Counted from the first letter of the stretch, positions 17,105 to 26,511 are shown. The stretch is 64,000 nt of DNA from Sutcliffiella horikoshii (GCF_002157855.1 NZ_CP020880.1:1674001-1738000); one strand, 5' to 3'. The notes: generated by a model from the letters alone, not told the origin. Translations and numbers: made by a program.

Positions 17105-17830
17105 CTAATTTCGCTCCATCTTAATCTGAAATTTATAACGGTCTCCTCTATAAACGGACCTAACAAGTTCAAGGGGGGTTCCATCATGAAGAAAGGTGTT
17201 GCGTTGAATATATAACATCGGATGATTTTTCTCGATATTCAATAGTTTTTCATGATCGTCTGTAGCCCTAACTGATTCTATCATCTGTTCGGCATGGGTT
17301 ATTCGCAGGCCCAGCTTCTCTTCTACATAGGAATAAATAGACGCTTTCACCTTTTCTTCTGTAAGGCCTTTTACCAAGTTCGCAGAAAGGTAGTTTGTTT
17401 CAAGGGCCATTGGTTCACCGTCGGCAAGGCGGATCCTCTTTATTTCATATACAGGGGCATATTCACTGATTTTCAATTCATTTGCGATAAAACTGTTTGC
17501 CGGAATGACTTCAAAGTGAATCAGTTTACTAGTTGGGGTCATGCCGCGTTTTTGCATATCTTCTGTAAAACTTGTCAAACCTTGAAGGGGCTGCTCGATC
17601 TTTTTTTCCGAAACAAAAGTGCCGCTTCCTTTTTTTCTATAAAGAAGTCCTTCATTAACAAGGGAATTGATAGCCTGTCTAACAGTCATACGGCTGATAC
17701 CATAGTTTTCGGCATATTCCCTTTCTGAAGGGATGTTTTCACCTGGTAAAATGAATCCTGCTTCAATTTGGTTTTTTATATAAGATTCCAATTGATAATA
17801 AATTGGAATAGGGGATGTTTTATCAATCAT
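17105..17830 (-). CDS. nagR: GntR/HutC-family repressor of the nag operon
   Basis: A 241-residue regulator. An N-terminal winged helix (PIYYQLESYIKNQIEAG ... SRMTVRQAINSLVNEGLLYR) is followed by a UTRA effector domain (about 85-235). In B. subtilis NagR (YvoA) binds dre sites and is released by glucosamine-6-phosphate or N-acetylglucosamine-6-phosphate. It is the third gene of nagA-nagB-nagR, 19 bases after nagB, so it probably controls its own expression through the double operator before nagA. Confidence 0.92.
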   Translation of the reverse strand: MIDKTSPIPIYYQLESYIKNQIEAGFILPGENIPSEREYAENYGISRMTVRQAINSLVNEGLLYRKKGSGTFVSEKKIEQPLQGLTSFTEDMQKRGMTPTSKLIHFEVIPANSFIANELKISEYAPVYEIKRIRLADGEPMALETNYLSANLVKGLTEEKVKASIYSYVEEKLGLRITHAEQMIESVRATDDHEKLLNIEKNHPMLYIQRNTFLHDGTPLELVRSVYRGDRYKFQIKMERN

Positions 17831-17849
17831 TTAGGGTAGTTCGCTCCTT

Positions 17850-18584
17850 TCATGCAATAATGCTGGAAGTGTCAAGTGCAGATTGGTCTGCTAAGATTTT
17901 TACACAAGGGTGTTTCTTCAAAATAGAAGCAGGGAAGTCTTCTGAAATATCGCCGTACAACAGTTTCTCAAAGGCTTCTTTTTTGATCGCTCCGGATACA
18001 AGCAGAAGTATTTCTTTGGCATTCACAATCGAGTCGATTCCCATTGTGATGGCATGCGTCGGAACATCCTCTATACCTTTGAAGAAACGGGAATTAGCCT
18101 TGCGAGTGGAGTCAGTCAGCTCCACCACATGTGTCCTGCTGCAAAATGGAGTGCCAGGCTCGTTAAACCCGATATGTCCGTTAGCTCCTAAGCCCAAGAT
18201 TTGAAGGTCAATTGGTCCATGCTTTCTTAATTTTTCCTCGTATAGGCCACATTCCTTTTGTGGATCACTCATCCCATCCGGTATAAAAGTAAATTCGTTT
18301 TGGATGTCTATATGCTGAAAAAGATGTTTCTCCATAAAAGCATAGTAGCTGTTATGGTTTTTCTTGCTCATCCCTACATACTCATCTAGATTAAATGTGG
18401 TTACATTTCGGTAGCTTGTTCCCAGGGTTATATGATTCTTAATCAATTGTTCATACATACCGGTAGGAGTGCTTCCAGTGGCGAGCCCGAGTACGATGTG
18501 AGGATTTTCTTGGACTTTTCTTGAAACATAAGATGCCGCTTCCTTACTTAAAGCTTCATAAGAAGGGGTAGTGATGATGTCCAT
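17850..18584 (-). CDS. nagB: Glucosamine-6-phosphate deaminase
   Basis: A 244-residue enzyme that converts glucosamine-6-phosphate to fructose-6-phosphate and ammonia. LGLATGSTPTGMYEQL binds the phosphate, FNLDEYVG holds the catalytic Asp, and ILGLGANGHIGFNEPG holds the catalytic His. Length is normal for the short Bacillus form. It follows nagA by 4 bases, which indicates translational coupling. Confidence 0.96.
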   Translation of the reverse strand: MDIITTPSYEALSKEAASYVSRKVQENPHIVLGLATGSTPTGMYEQLIKNHITLGTSYRNVTTFNLDEYVGMSKKNHNSYYAFMEKHLFQHIDIQNEFTFIPDGMSDPQKECGLYEEKLRKHGPIDLQILGLGANGHIGFNEPGTPFCSRTHVVELTDSTRKANSRFFKGIEDVPTHAITMGIDSIVNAKEILLLVSGAIKKEAFEKLLYGDISEDFPASILKKHPCVKILADQSALDTSSIIA

Positions 18585-18588
18585 ACGT

Positions 18589-19779
18589 TTACTCTCCTTT
18601 ATATGACAGAATCCCTTTACAGAAGGTCATTTTCACTTGCATTTCTTCATCTAAGATAACAATGTCTGCATCCTTGCCAATCGAAATGCTACCTTTTCGA
18701 TCCCATACATGAAGTCGTTTGGCTGGATTGGCTGTTGCCATTTGGATTGCTTCTTGCATCGTACAATCGGTGAATTTCTTCATGTTTCTAATAGCGTCGT
18801 TCATTTTTAGTACACTTCCAGCAAGGGTTCCATCTTCCAGAAGGGCGGTGTTATTCTCTACTATCACTTTCTGGCCACCAAGCTCGTACTCTCCATCGTC
18901 CAACCATTTAGCTCTCATGGAATCGGTTATCAATAGGATATGATCTACGCCTTTAGCAAGAAAAGTTGCTTTTACCATGGCAGGATGAACATGTATGCCG
19001 TCTGCAATCATTTCCAAATAGAGTTCAGGGTGGGCGAGGCCGGCACCAGCGACGCCTGGTTCACGGTGATGACTTCCGCGCATTCCATTAAAGAAATGAG
19101 TAATATGCTCTGCACCAGCTTCTATTGCTTTCACTACTTCTGCATATAAAGCATCGGAATGCCCGATGGAGGCGATTACTCCCGTATCGGAAAGGTGTTT
19201 GACCAACTCCAAACCATTTTTTTCTTCAGGAGCGAGAGTAACCAATTTAATATGATTGCCAGACTCGGACTGGAAATGACGAAATGTTTCTACAGATGGT
19301 TCTAAAATAAAGGCAGGTGGCTGAGCACCAGCGCGTTTTTCATTGATAAAAGGTCCTTCAAGATGCACTCCTAATACTTCGCTTCCAACATCACTCTGAT
19401 TTTGAAAAGGAATAAAGGAATTTACATTTTGTAATGCTTTTACTAGTTCCGATTTTTCTTGCGTTATGGTAGTAGCTAAAAAACTAGTGGTTCCCTCTTT
19501 TGGTAGAGTATTCGCCATATTTTTGATACAATCCGTACTTGCATCCATAACATCGGCCCCATTTAATCCGTGGATGTGTAGGTCAATAAAGCCTGGGGCG
19601 GCATAAAGCTCTTCCGATAAGTGTATTTGGGGCAGATTATTATTATTGGTGTATTCGTTTAGAGGGCCAAAATCAGCGATCTTTCCCTCTTTTATAATCA
19701 TATATCCATTTTCGATTAGTTCCTCTTCTGTCACGATCTTCATAGAGAGGAGGGCGTAGCTATTTGGTTGCAAAGCCAT
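18589..19779 (-). CDS. nagA: N-acetylglucosamine-6-phosphate deacetylase
   Basis: A 396-residue amidohydrolase-fold enzyme that removes the acetyl group from N-acetylglucosamine-6-phosphate. Metal and substrate residues are in GFIDLHIHGLNGADVMD, VHLEGPF, SIGHSDA, THFFNGM and LITDSM (catalytic Asp). It is the first gene of the nagABR operon. Its upstream region carries two NagR-type operators as an inverted pair. The genes together feed amino sugars from the cell wall or chitin into glycolysis. Confidence 0.95.
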   Translation of the reverse strand: MALQPNSYALLSMKIVTEEELIENGYMIIKEGKIADFGPLNEYTNNNNLPQIHLSEELYAAPGFIDLHIHGLNGADVMDASTDCIKNMANTLPKEGTTSFLATTITQEKSELVKALQNVNSFIPFQNQSDVGSEVLGVHLEGPFINEKRAGAQPPAFILEPSVETFRHFQSESGNHIKLVTLAPEEKNGLELVKHLSDTGVIASIGHSDALYAEVVKAIEAGAEHITHFFNGMRGSHHREPGVAGAGLAHPELYLEMIADGIHVHPAMVKATFLAKGVDHILLITDSMRAKWLDDGEYELGGQKVIVENNTALLEDGTLAGSVLKMNDAIRNMKKFTDCTMQEAIQMATANPAKRLHVWDRKGSISIGKDADIVILDEEMQVKMTFCKGILSYKGE

Positions 19780-19833
19780 GTCAAAGTCCTCTTTTCCTAC
19801 TTATTATATGTATAGCTTAGCAAAAATATGTCT

Positions 19834-19871
19834 AGTTGTATATACCAATTTACTTATTGGTATATACAACT
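19834..19871. promoter_or_regulatory. Double NagR (dre-type) operator
   Basis: AGTTGTATATACCAAT (19834-19849) and its exact reverse complement ATTGGTATATACAACT (19856-19871) face each other across 6 bases. This makes a 38-bp inverted repeat upstream of nagA. Each half resembles the known B. subtilis dre site (ATTGGTATAGACCACT, from memory). The divergent acetyltransferase gene starts 100 bases away and could also be affected. Confidence 0.85.
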
Positions 19872-19970
19872 ATAGTGACGCAAATTCCAAAATTATTCTA
19901 TCCAATTTTCTTATGAAATAATATACTATTAACAGAATAAAAGCATAGAATACTAGAAAGGTGAATCATC

Positions 19971-20477
19971 ATGAATAACTTATCCATTCAATTAAGAAAT
20001 GCTGTTATAGAAGACCTTCCCGAGATAGTTTCCATTTATAATTCCACCATTGAAAGCAGGATGGTGACGGCGGATACTTCTCCTGTCACAGTGGAGAGTA
20101 GAAAAGAATGGTTTCACAAACATAATAATGATAGACCATTAAAGGTAGTGGAACTTGATAATCAAATTTGTGCATGGATTAGTTTCCAGAACTTTTACGG
20201 TCGCCCGGCCTATCAGGCAACGGCGGAGGTAAGTATTTATCTTAGCGAAGAAACGAGAGGGAAGGGACTAGGAGCCTTATTATTAGAAAAAGCGATAAAA
20301 GAATGTCCAGCCCTTCAGATCGAGAATTTATTGGCATTTATTTTTGCACATAATGTACCAAGTATACGTTTGTTTGAAAAATATGGATTTGAAAAATGGG
20401 GATATCTTCCGGGTGTCGCAGAACTTGATTCTGTAAAAAGGGATTTGGTGATTATGGGGAGAAAAATAGTAGAGTAG
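19971..20477 (+). CDS. GNAT acetyltransferase, phosphinothricin-acetyltransferase-like
   Basis: A 168-residue GNAT protein. Its N-terminus (LRNAVIEDLPEIVSIYNSTI) and the acetyl-CoA loop (SEETRGKGLGALLLEKAI) match the Pat/YwnH group, which acetylates phosphinothricin, methionine sulfoximine or similar small amines. NLLAFIFAHNVPSIRLFEKYGFE is the usual C-terminal GNAT motif. It starts a run of three closely spaced genes (gaps of 11 and 7 bases), probably one transcript ending at the 21388 terminator. Confidence 0.84.
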   Translation: MNNLSIQLRNAVIEDLPEIVSIYNSTIESRMVTADTSPVTVESRKEWFHKHNNDRPLKVVELDNQICAWISFQNFYGRPAYQATAEVSIYLSEETRGKGLGALLLEKAIKECPALQIENLLAFIFAHNVPSIRLFEKYGFEKWGYLPGVAELDSVKRDLVIMGRKIVE

Positions 20478-20488
20478 GAGGAAGTAGA

Positions 20489-20827
20489 ATGAAATGGAAA
20501 TGGGGGCTCATCATTTTCACAGGCATACTACTAGTCACAGGAACACTACTTGCATTCAATGAAGAGGTAAGGGGTGCGGCAAAGTTAGCTTTGACCGGTT
20601 CACCTGTTGTAACACTTTCCTCTGCAGAAGATTCGACAACAGTTATGGCAAAAATGGACGAAGGTACAGGATTACAGGATGTACTTTCCCATGTGGAAGA
20701 GAACGGTTGGGTATTTGAAAAACAATTAGGTTCTACCTTTCTATTTTCAAAAGGGGATGAAAGCCTCGTTATCATGTTAAAAATGTGGACAAACCAATAT
20801 ATCGTAGCAGAGATGACAGAAGGGTAG
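20489..20827 (+). CDS. Membrane-anchored small protein of unknown function
   Basis: A 112-residue protein with an N-terminal hydrophobic helix (WGLIIFTGILLVTGTLLAF) that anchors a short outside domain of about 85 residues. No family is recognised. GGAGGAAG precedes the ATG. It sits between two acetyltransferase genes with short gaps, which suggests cotranscription but not a shared function. Confidence 0.6.
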   Translation: MKWKWGLIIFTGILLVTGTLLAFNEEVRGAAKLALTGSPVVTLSSAEDSTTVMAKMDEGTGLQDVLSHVEENGWVFEKQLGSTFLFSKGDESLVIMLKMWTNQYIVAEMTEG

Positions 20828-20834
20828 GGAGATC

Positions 20835-21377
20835 ATGTTAAAGCCAGTACCAATGCTCAGAACCGAGCGACTTCAGTTAAGAAGTCTTACGTTAAGAGAT
20901 TCAGATGTTATTTTTTCTTATTTTTCCCAACCGGAGATGACGAGATTTTATGGGATGGAGCCCTTCCAGACAAAAATAGAGGCAAATAAATTCATTAAAG
21001 ATTTCATTGATGACTATACATCTCTTTATAGATGGGGAATCGTTGAAAAGGAAACGAATAGTCTTATAGGAACATGCGGTTTTCATGCAATATCGGAAAA
21101 ACATCAACGTGCAGAAATAGGGTATGAAATAGATATTCCTTATTGGGGAAAAGGTTATGCAACAGAGGCTATTGGGGCATTGGTCCACTTTGGGTTCGAG
21201 GCGATGAATTTCCATCGAATTGGAGCCAATGTCTATCCTGAAAATGTCGGGTCGAGAAAGGTTTTGGAAAAATTAGGGTTTACTCATGAAGGCCTTTTGA
21301 GGGGATATTTATATCAAGGTGGAACATTTCATGATGCAAATGTCTTTTCCATACTTAGAGAAGACTTAGGTAAATAA
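20835..21377 (+). CDS. GNAT acetyltransferase, RimJ/RimL-like
   Basis: A 180-residue protein of the RimJ/RimL group, which acetylates N-terminal amines of ribosomal proteins or other amines. LRTERLQLRSLTLRDSDVIF is the typical start. IGYEIDIPYWGKGYATEAIGAL is the acetyl-CoA loop, and GANVYPENVGSRKVLEKLGF the C-terminal motif. Substrate unknown. A strong terminator follows. Confidence 0.85.
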   Translation: MLKPVPMLRTERLQLRSLTLRDSDVIFSYFSQPEMTRFYGMEPFQTKIEANKFIKDFIDDYTSLYRWGIVEKETNSLIGTCGFHAISEKHQRAEIGYEIDIPYWGKGYATEAIGALVHFGFEAMNFHRIGANVYPENVGSRKVLEKLGFTHEGLLRGYLYQGGTFHDANVFSILREDLGK

Positions 21378-21387
21378 AGGTTTAGAA

Positions 21388-21428
21388 ATACAGGTCGGAA
21401 TCCATAATTTCCAACCTGTATTTTTTTT
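21388..21428 (+). terminator. Intrinsic terminator
   Basis: TACAGGT-GGAA pairs with TTCC-ACCTGTA (one internal mismatch), followed by eight T residues. Confidence 0.88.
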
Positions 21429-21444
21429 GAAAAGGTTTAATCCA

Positions 21445-21785
21445 GTTGATTTCCGTTCCAGGCGCTTCGCTTGCCTGCGGGCGGTCCGTGAGCCTCCTCA
21501 GGCTTCGCCTTCCGGGGTCTCACCTGTCCCTTCCTCCCGCGGGCGTCTTCGCGCCTTCCACTCCAATCAACTAGGATACTTCATTTAACTTATGGCTAAA
21601 AAAAGATACCTAACGAGTTACTGATAACCAATAACAATACTTTCACTAAATCTCTAGCTGTGGAATGGAGCAAATGGTGAAGACTCCAGCGGGGGAGTAA
21701 CGGTAGGTTGAGACCCCTGAAACGTTGTGAGGAGACTCCAGCACCGTCCCGCGGAAAGCGAAGCCATTTGCGGAAAGGAATAGCG
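21445..21785. repeat. Composite structured repeat, locus 2 (inverted 21445-21571, forward 21657-21785)
   Basis: Same layout as locus 1. The inverted copy is almost identical in sequence to that of locus 1. The forward copy has the ACGGT/ACCGT variant of the inner stem, and its outer end is GGAATAGCG. The spacer is 85 bp and starts AAGGATACTTCATT-like sequence. It fills most of the gap 21429-21921, where I see no gene. Confidence 0.92.
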
Positions 21786-21921
21786 ACGATTAACCAATCA
21801 TCAGAATTTCTTTCAGAAAAAATCTATTTGTTAGAATATACTGTAAGTTTTTCTGTTATTATTATAAGATAGTAATTAGGTTGTCTTCATTTATAAGTAG
21901 AAGGGGTAAGGGGGCATTTAC

Positions 21922-22809
21922 ATGTATCAAATTAAACGTTTGAGTGAGTGTACATTAGATCAAGCACTTGAAGCATGGAACAAGGGTTTTGAGGGGTATT
22001 TTTTTGATGCTACTATGGATGTGGACCGATTTGCTGCTAGATTGGGACAGGAAAATATATCTGCTTCTTTATCTATCATTGCATTTGATGGTGAGACTCC
22101 TATAGGACTCTTATTAAGTGGAAGCAAAAAGATAGGGAATAATCACATTGCCTGGAATGGCGGCACTGGGGTAGCTGCCACTCATCGCAAAAAAGGAATT
22201 GGGAAGCTATTGGTAGAAAAAGCTTGTGAGATTTATAGAGCAAAAGGGATCCATACATCAACATTGGAAGCGATCTCTAAAAATGACCAAGCAATTGCCT
22301 TATACGATTCTAAAGGATACAAGATTGTGGATCATGTGGTACACCTTTCCCTAGAAACTTCAGTGGAGTTTAACGATTCCTTGGAATATTATCCAGTAAT
22401 CACATCGGCACATGATGCCCAGTTTTTACCCATCTATCGTCATGATACGCCATGGCAAAGTCAATGGTGGTGTATGAAAGATGGTTTAACGTTACAGCTG
22501 ATGGGTCCTGACGGGGAGACTGCCGCTTACGCCATGTTCAAAAGGCAATATAGTCCTGACGGAACCTTGAAGGCGATCGTCGTCACTCACTGCTTTATAA
22601 ATGATGAACAAAAAGACCCGGAAAAAGTATTGGAAGCTTTATTTTTTCATCTTTTCCCACCGACAGTAGCATCTTACCAGTGTACGTTAGCATTTTTTCA
22701 AACGTCCAATAAAAATGTGTATGACTATCTTATTGACAAAGGATTTTCGACGAAAGTGGACCAAGTTTGGATGAAGAAGCCAATAGCAGCAGGTGTGGAT
22801 ATCGGGTAA
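21922..22809 (+). CDS. GNAT acetyltransferase with a second degenerate GNAT-like half
   Basis: A 295-residue protein. The first half is a clear GNAT domain with VAATHRKKGIGKLLVEKACE as the acetyl-CoA loop and a following LEAISKNDQAIALYDSKGYK. The second half (about 150-290) ends in FQTSNKNVYDYLIDKGF, a weak GNAT-like motif without a clear loop, so it may be a decayed second domain. AGAAGGGG lies upstream of ATG 21922. It is followed after 60 bases by the peptidase gene. Confidence 0.8.
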   Translation: MYQIKRLSECTLDQALEAWNKGFEGYFFDATMDVDRFAARLGQENISASLSIIAFDGETPIGLLLSGSKKIGNNHIAWNGGTGVAATHRKKGIGKLLVEKACEIYRAKGIHTSTLEAISKNDQAIALYDSKGYKIVDHVVHLSLETSVEFNDSLEYYPVITSAHDAQFLPIYRHDTPWQSQWWCMKDGLTLQLMGPDGETAAYAMFKRQYSPDGTLKAIVVTHCFINDEQKDPEKVLEALFFHLFPPTVASYQCTLAFFQTSNKNVYDYLIDKGFSTKVDQVWMKKPIAAGVDIG

Positions 22810-22869
22810 TTTAAATAGAAAGCTATAGTCAAAGTACATATATTATTTGTTAATTTTGGAGGGATCGTC

Positions 22870-24462
22870 ATGATGGTTGAAAAGTTTTTAGAAGAACAAA
22901 ATGAACAGTTTCAGAAACTATTAAAAAAATCCACTCATGCTGGATGGATGGCACAAACAACTGGAGAAAAGAAATGGGCGGAAGAAGCCGGTAAAGCTTC
23001 TAGTGAATTCAGCCTTTTTTATGCCAATGAGGATCGTTACAACCAGGTAAAGTCCTACTTGCAAGATCCTGAACTTACGATGGAACAGAAAAGACAGTTA
23101 GAAATTCTCGAATATGGAATGAAAGAAAATCAATTGGATAAGGAAACAATTGAAGAAATGTCTACTATGTCCTCAGAGCTGAACTACCTTTTTAATACGT
23201 ACTTGCCTGAAGTAAATGGGAAAAAATTATCAGCCAATGATATCAGAAATATTTTGTTGAATAGTACCGACAGCAAAGAGCGGGAAGAGGCTTGGAAGGC
23301 AAGCAAAGAAGTGGGGCAAGTAGTGTCGCAAAAGCTATTGACGTTAGTAAAAAAACGAAACGAAGCAGCACGGAAGTTAGGCTATGGAAACTATTATGAA
23401 ATGTCGTTTGCGAATCAGGAACTCGATTTGGAAGAAGTATTTTCTATGTTTGAAAATCTTGTAGACCAGTCGGACACCACCTATCGCAGGTTAAAAGGCG
23501 AATTAGATAACGAACTAACCAAAAAGTTCGGAGTGAGTGTGGAAGAATTACGACCTTGGCATTACGTCGATCCTTTCTTCCAGGAAGCTCCTGCAAACGA
23601 ACAAACAAATCTTGATCCATATTTTAAAGGGCAAGATCTAGAAAAATTGACTGCAGATACATTCGATTCTATGGATATGCCAATTGAGGGTTTGTATGCA
23701 TCATCCGATTTGAATCCGCGTGAAGGAAAGAATCCTACGGCGTTTTGCATGGATATGAACCGAGAGGGAGATATTCGTGTACTTTGCAATAACGTCGATA
23801 ATACATATTGGATGGGAACCATGCTACATGAGTTTGGCCATGCAGCATACAACAAATATGTAAACCGTGATCTTCCCTATCTATTAAGAAGCTTCGCGCA
23901 CATTTTAACAACAGAGTCCATTGCGATGTTATTTGGGAAAATGACGGAAAACAGAGAATGGCTTTCTAAATTCTTGAAGTTAGACGATGCGAAACTTGAT
24001 ACCTTAATGCCATCCCTTGAAAAGCATGAACAATTGAAAATGCTCATATCTGCAAGATGGATTATTACGTTTGTTTTCTTTGAAAGAAAGCTGTATGAAA
24101 ATCCTGATCAGGACCTTAACGCTCTTTGGTGGGAAACAGTGGAAAAAGTTCAATTGCTTCATCCTCCAGAAGACCGAAACAATCCGGATTGGGCGGCAAA
24201 AATTCATTTTACTCTTGCTCCGGTTTATTATCAGAACTACTTGTTGGGTGAACTGACAGCTGCACAACTCTATCAACATATTAAAAACAACGTTTCTGAG
24301 GAGTTTTTCTCCCTTAAGGTCGGGGCGTTTATTCGCGATGAATTTTTGGCACCGGGAGCAACCTATCACTGGAATAAAAAAATTGAGAAAGTGACAGGAG
24401 AGCCTCTAAACCCAGAACACTTTATAAAGGCCTATTGCGACTACCAAAAAGTGAATAACTGA
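22870..24462 (+). CDS. M2/M3-type zinc metallopeptidase (oligopeptidase or dipeptidyl carboxypeptidase)
   Basis: A 530-residue cytoplasmic peptidase without signal peptide. The zinc motif is HEFGH (His320, Glu321, His324), and the third ligand is probably Glu349 in TTESIAML. The long N-terminal helical part and the C-terminal LHPPEDRNNPDWAAKIHF ... PVYYQNYLLGEL resemble M2/M3 gluzincins of the ACE type, which cut short peptides. GGAGGG precedes ATG 22870. It ends at a terminator and is not close to pepF at 42.6 kb. Confidence 0.83.
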   Translation: MMVEKFLEEQNEQFQKLLKKSTHAGWMAQTTGEKKWAEEAGKASSEFSLFYANEDRYNQVKSYLQDPELTMEQKRQLEILEYGMKENQLDKETIEEMSTMSSELNYLFNTYLPEVNGKKLSANDIRNILLNSTDSKEREEAWKASKEVGQVVSQKLLTLVKKRNEAARKLGYGNYYEMSFANQELDLEEVFSMFENLVDQSDTTYRRLKGELDNELTKKFGVSVEELRPWHYVDPFFQEAPANEQTNLDPYFKGQDLEKLTADTFDSMDMPIEGLYASSDLNPREGKNPTAFCMDMNREGDIRVLCNNVDNTYWMGTMLHEFGHAAYNKYVNRDLPYLLRSFAHILTTESIAMLFGKMTENREWLSKFLKLDDAKLDTLMPSLEKHEQLKMLISARWIITFVFFERKLYENPDQDLNALWWETVEKVQLLHPPEDRNNPDWAAKIHFTLAPVYYQNYLLGELTAAQLYQHIKNNVSEEFFSLKVGAFIRDEFLAPGATYHWNKKIEKVTGEPLNPEHFIKAYCDYQKVNN

Positions 24463-24473
24463 AAAATAGTACC

Positions 24474-24510
24474 GGGTAAGTAGAGATTTCCTCTATTTAC
24501 CCTTTTTTTT
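24474..24510 (+). terminator. Intrinsic terminator
   Basis: GGGTAA-TAGAG and CTCTA-TTACCC form the stem, followed by eight T residues. Confidence 0.88.
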
Positions 24511-24649
24511 GTTAAGTTTTTATGACTTTTCTAACAAAACCTTATTTTTGCATGAAAATACAAGAAATATAATATAAAATAGTAGATAGTGAGATTTTTC
24601 GAGTTTTTATGACAGAACACTACACTGACAATAGATATAGTAGAAAGGT

Positions 24650-25906
24650 ATGTCTTCTTTTATGATAAAAAAACTACAACTTTGTGTGATTATCCCATTA
24701 CTTGTTATGGTTTTTGGGAATTCAATAACAGTACATGCAGAAGGTCCTGGGGACTTATTTAGTGAGTCCGTTATATTAATTGATTCTAAATCAGGTAATA
24801 CTTTATATGAAAAAGATAGTAAGCGTGAGATGTATCCTGCAAGTATCACTAAAATTGTAACAGCAATCATTGCGATTGAAGAGGGGAACCTACAAGATAT
24901 CGTAACCGTTAGTGAAAATGCGAGAGATCAGGACGGTACTAGGGTCTATTTACTTGAAGGTGAAAAGGTTACACTTAAGAAGTTGGTCCAAGGCTTGTTG
25001 ATAAACTCTGGAAATGATGCAGGCACTGCTATTGCAGAACATCTTGATGGTAGCGAAAAAGCTTTTGCCAAGAGAATGAATACGTTTGTGAAAGAAAAGG
25101 TTGGTGTGAAAAATACTAATTTTACCAACCCACATGGTTTATATCATCCTGATCATGTAACAACTGCACAGGATATGGCAAAAATCGCCCAGTATGCAAT
25201 GAAGAATGAAACATTTAGGGAGATTGTGGGAACAAAGGAAATGGAATGGATAGGTGAAGGGTGGGAGACCACGTTGTTTAACCATCACCGATTGTTATGG
25301 GACTATGAAGGGACAACTGGTGTGAAGAACGGGTATGTTCCGGAGTCAGGTCATACACTGGTCACTTCTGCGAAAAGGGATGGTATGGATCTTATTGTGG
25401 TTACCATGAAGGCTGCGTCTAAGTATTACATCTATAAAGATACGATGACCCTTTTGGATTATGGATTTGCCAATTTTATTACAGATGAAATCAAAAAAGG
25501 TGAAATGGTTACAGACGCTTCAGGTAGAGAGTACATGCTTGCGAAAAACGTGCATGTAGCGAAGCGGGATGAGGAAACGATTAACTTACGTGTAAACAAG
25601 GACAAGGATTTAGTTGTGAAAATTGGCAACCGGGAACACCTCGAAGAAAACGTGTTAGTCGAGCAAGAACGGAATGATTTGACACCTGCTCCCACTGCAA
25701 CTTCATCAGATCCGGCTAATTCATCAGCAGTAAATGGAGATGCGGGAACCAAGAGCAGCTTGATACCAACCATTTTTATTTTCATCTCCCTATTAATCTT
25801 CTTTTTTATTATGAATGTGCTCCAAAGAAGAAGAAGGAAAAAGAAAATGCAACAACGTTACTCAGATTCTATCGTTTATTCTAGAAGAAGCAGTTATTAT
25901 AGGTAG
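24650..25906 (+). CDS. D-alanyl-D-alanine carboxypeptidase family protein (low-mass PBP, S11)
   Basis: A 418-residue exported penicillin-binding protein that trims the terminal D-Ala of peptidoglycan stems in this family. A signal peptide (about 1-30) precedes the serine motif SITK (Ser65, Lys68), the SGN motif (Ser120) and the third motif KNG (226-228) in place of the usual KTG. Instead of an amphipathic tail it ends in a Pro/Thr/Ser-rich linker, a true membrane helix (LIPTIFIFISLLIFFFIMNVL) and a basic tail. ATG 24650 has its ribosome binding site very close. ATG 24662 is possible. Confidence 0.84.
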   Translation: MSSFMIKKLQLCVIIPLLVMVFGNSITVHAEGPGDLFSESVILIDSKSGNTLYEKDSKREMYPASITKIVTAIIAIEEGNLQDIVTVSENARDQDGTRVYLLEGEKVTLKKLVQGLLINSGNDAGTAIAEHLDGSEKAFAKRMNTFVKEKVGVKNTNFTNPHGLYHPDHVTTAQDMAKIAQYAMKNETFREIVGTKEMEWIGEGWETTLFNHHRLLWDYEGTTGVKNGYVPESGHTLVTSAKRDGMDLIVVTMKAASKYYIYKDTMTLLDYGFANFITDEIKKGEMVTDASGREYMLAKNVHVAKRDEETINLRVNKDKDLVVKIGNREHLEENVLVEQERNDLTPAPTATSSDPANSSAVNGDAGTKSSLIPTIFIFISLLIFFFIMNVLQRRRRKKKMQQRYSDSIVYSRRSSYYR

Positions 25907-25910
25907 GTTT

Positions 25911-25957
25911 AACAACGGAGCATTCTGTGAGAACAGCAGGATGCTCCGTTGTTTTGT
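25911..25957 (+). terminator. Intrinsic terminator
   Basis: AACAACGGAGCAT and ATGCTCCGTTGTT form a perfect 13-bp stem around a 17-base loop, followed by TTGT. Confidence 0.85.
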
Positions 25958-26050
25958 ATTAAAATAGTGGGGTAGGTTATGAATAAGGGTTTGGCGAGTT
26001 GTCCAAAGATTGTATATAATGGAGATATGTAGATAATAGGAGGTAGGAAT

Positions 26051-26497
26051 ATGCCGAGAAAAGAGAGCGAGCTTAACGAGCAATTGATTGATTTATTGCA
26101 AGGGGAAAAAATCGTATCGTTAATCACAACTGACAAAGATACGAAAAAACCGAATTTAAGCATTGTATCATGGCTGGTTGCACATGAAGATGGTAAAACC
26201 ATTAAATTTGCTTTAGGTCATAAAGCGGAGAGTGCGTTTAATATTCAAGAAAATCCTAATCTGATTTTAGGAGTTGTAGGTGCCGGAAGCTGTTATTCCA
26301 TTAATGGTAAAGGTTCCGTATCCGAAGTTATTGATAAAACAATGAAGTATCGTGTGGTAACTGTTGAGGTTGAGTCTGTGGAAGATGTTATCTTCTATGG
26401 CGGAAAAATAACGCAGGAACCTGACTATGTGAAGACATATGACGAAGAACTTGCCAAAAAATTAGATGAAGAAGTCTATGCACTATTGAAAAGCTAA
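26051..26497 (+). CDS. Pyridoxamine-5'-phosphate-oxidase-like FMN-binding split-barrel protein
   Basis: A 148-residue protein with the split beta-barrel pattern of PNPOx-like flavoproteins (KIVSLITTD ... KPNLSIVSWLVAHED ... IKFALGHKAESAFNIQENPNLIL). Members of this group bind FMN or F420 and act on varied substrates. The true substrate is unknown. AGGAGGTAGG precedes the ATG. It is a single gene between terminators. Confidence 0.75.
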   Translation: MPRKESELNEQLIDLLQGEKIVSLITTDKDTKKPNLSIVSWLVAHEDGKTIKFALGHKAESAFNIQENPNLILGVVGAGSCYSINGKGSVSEVIDKTMKYRVVTVEVESVEDVIFYGGKITQEPDYVKTYDEELAKKLDEEVYALLKS

Positions 26498-26511
26498 TAT
26501 ACTACTGAACA

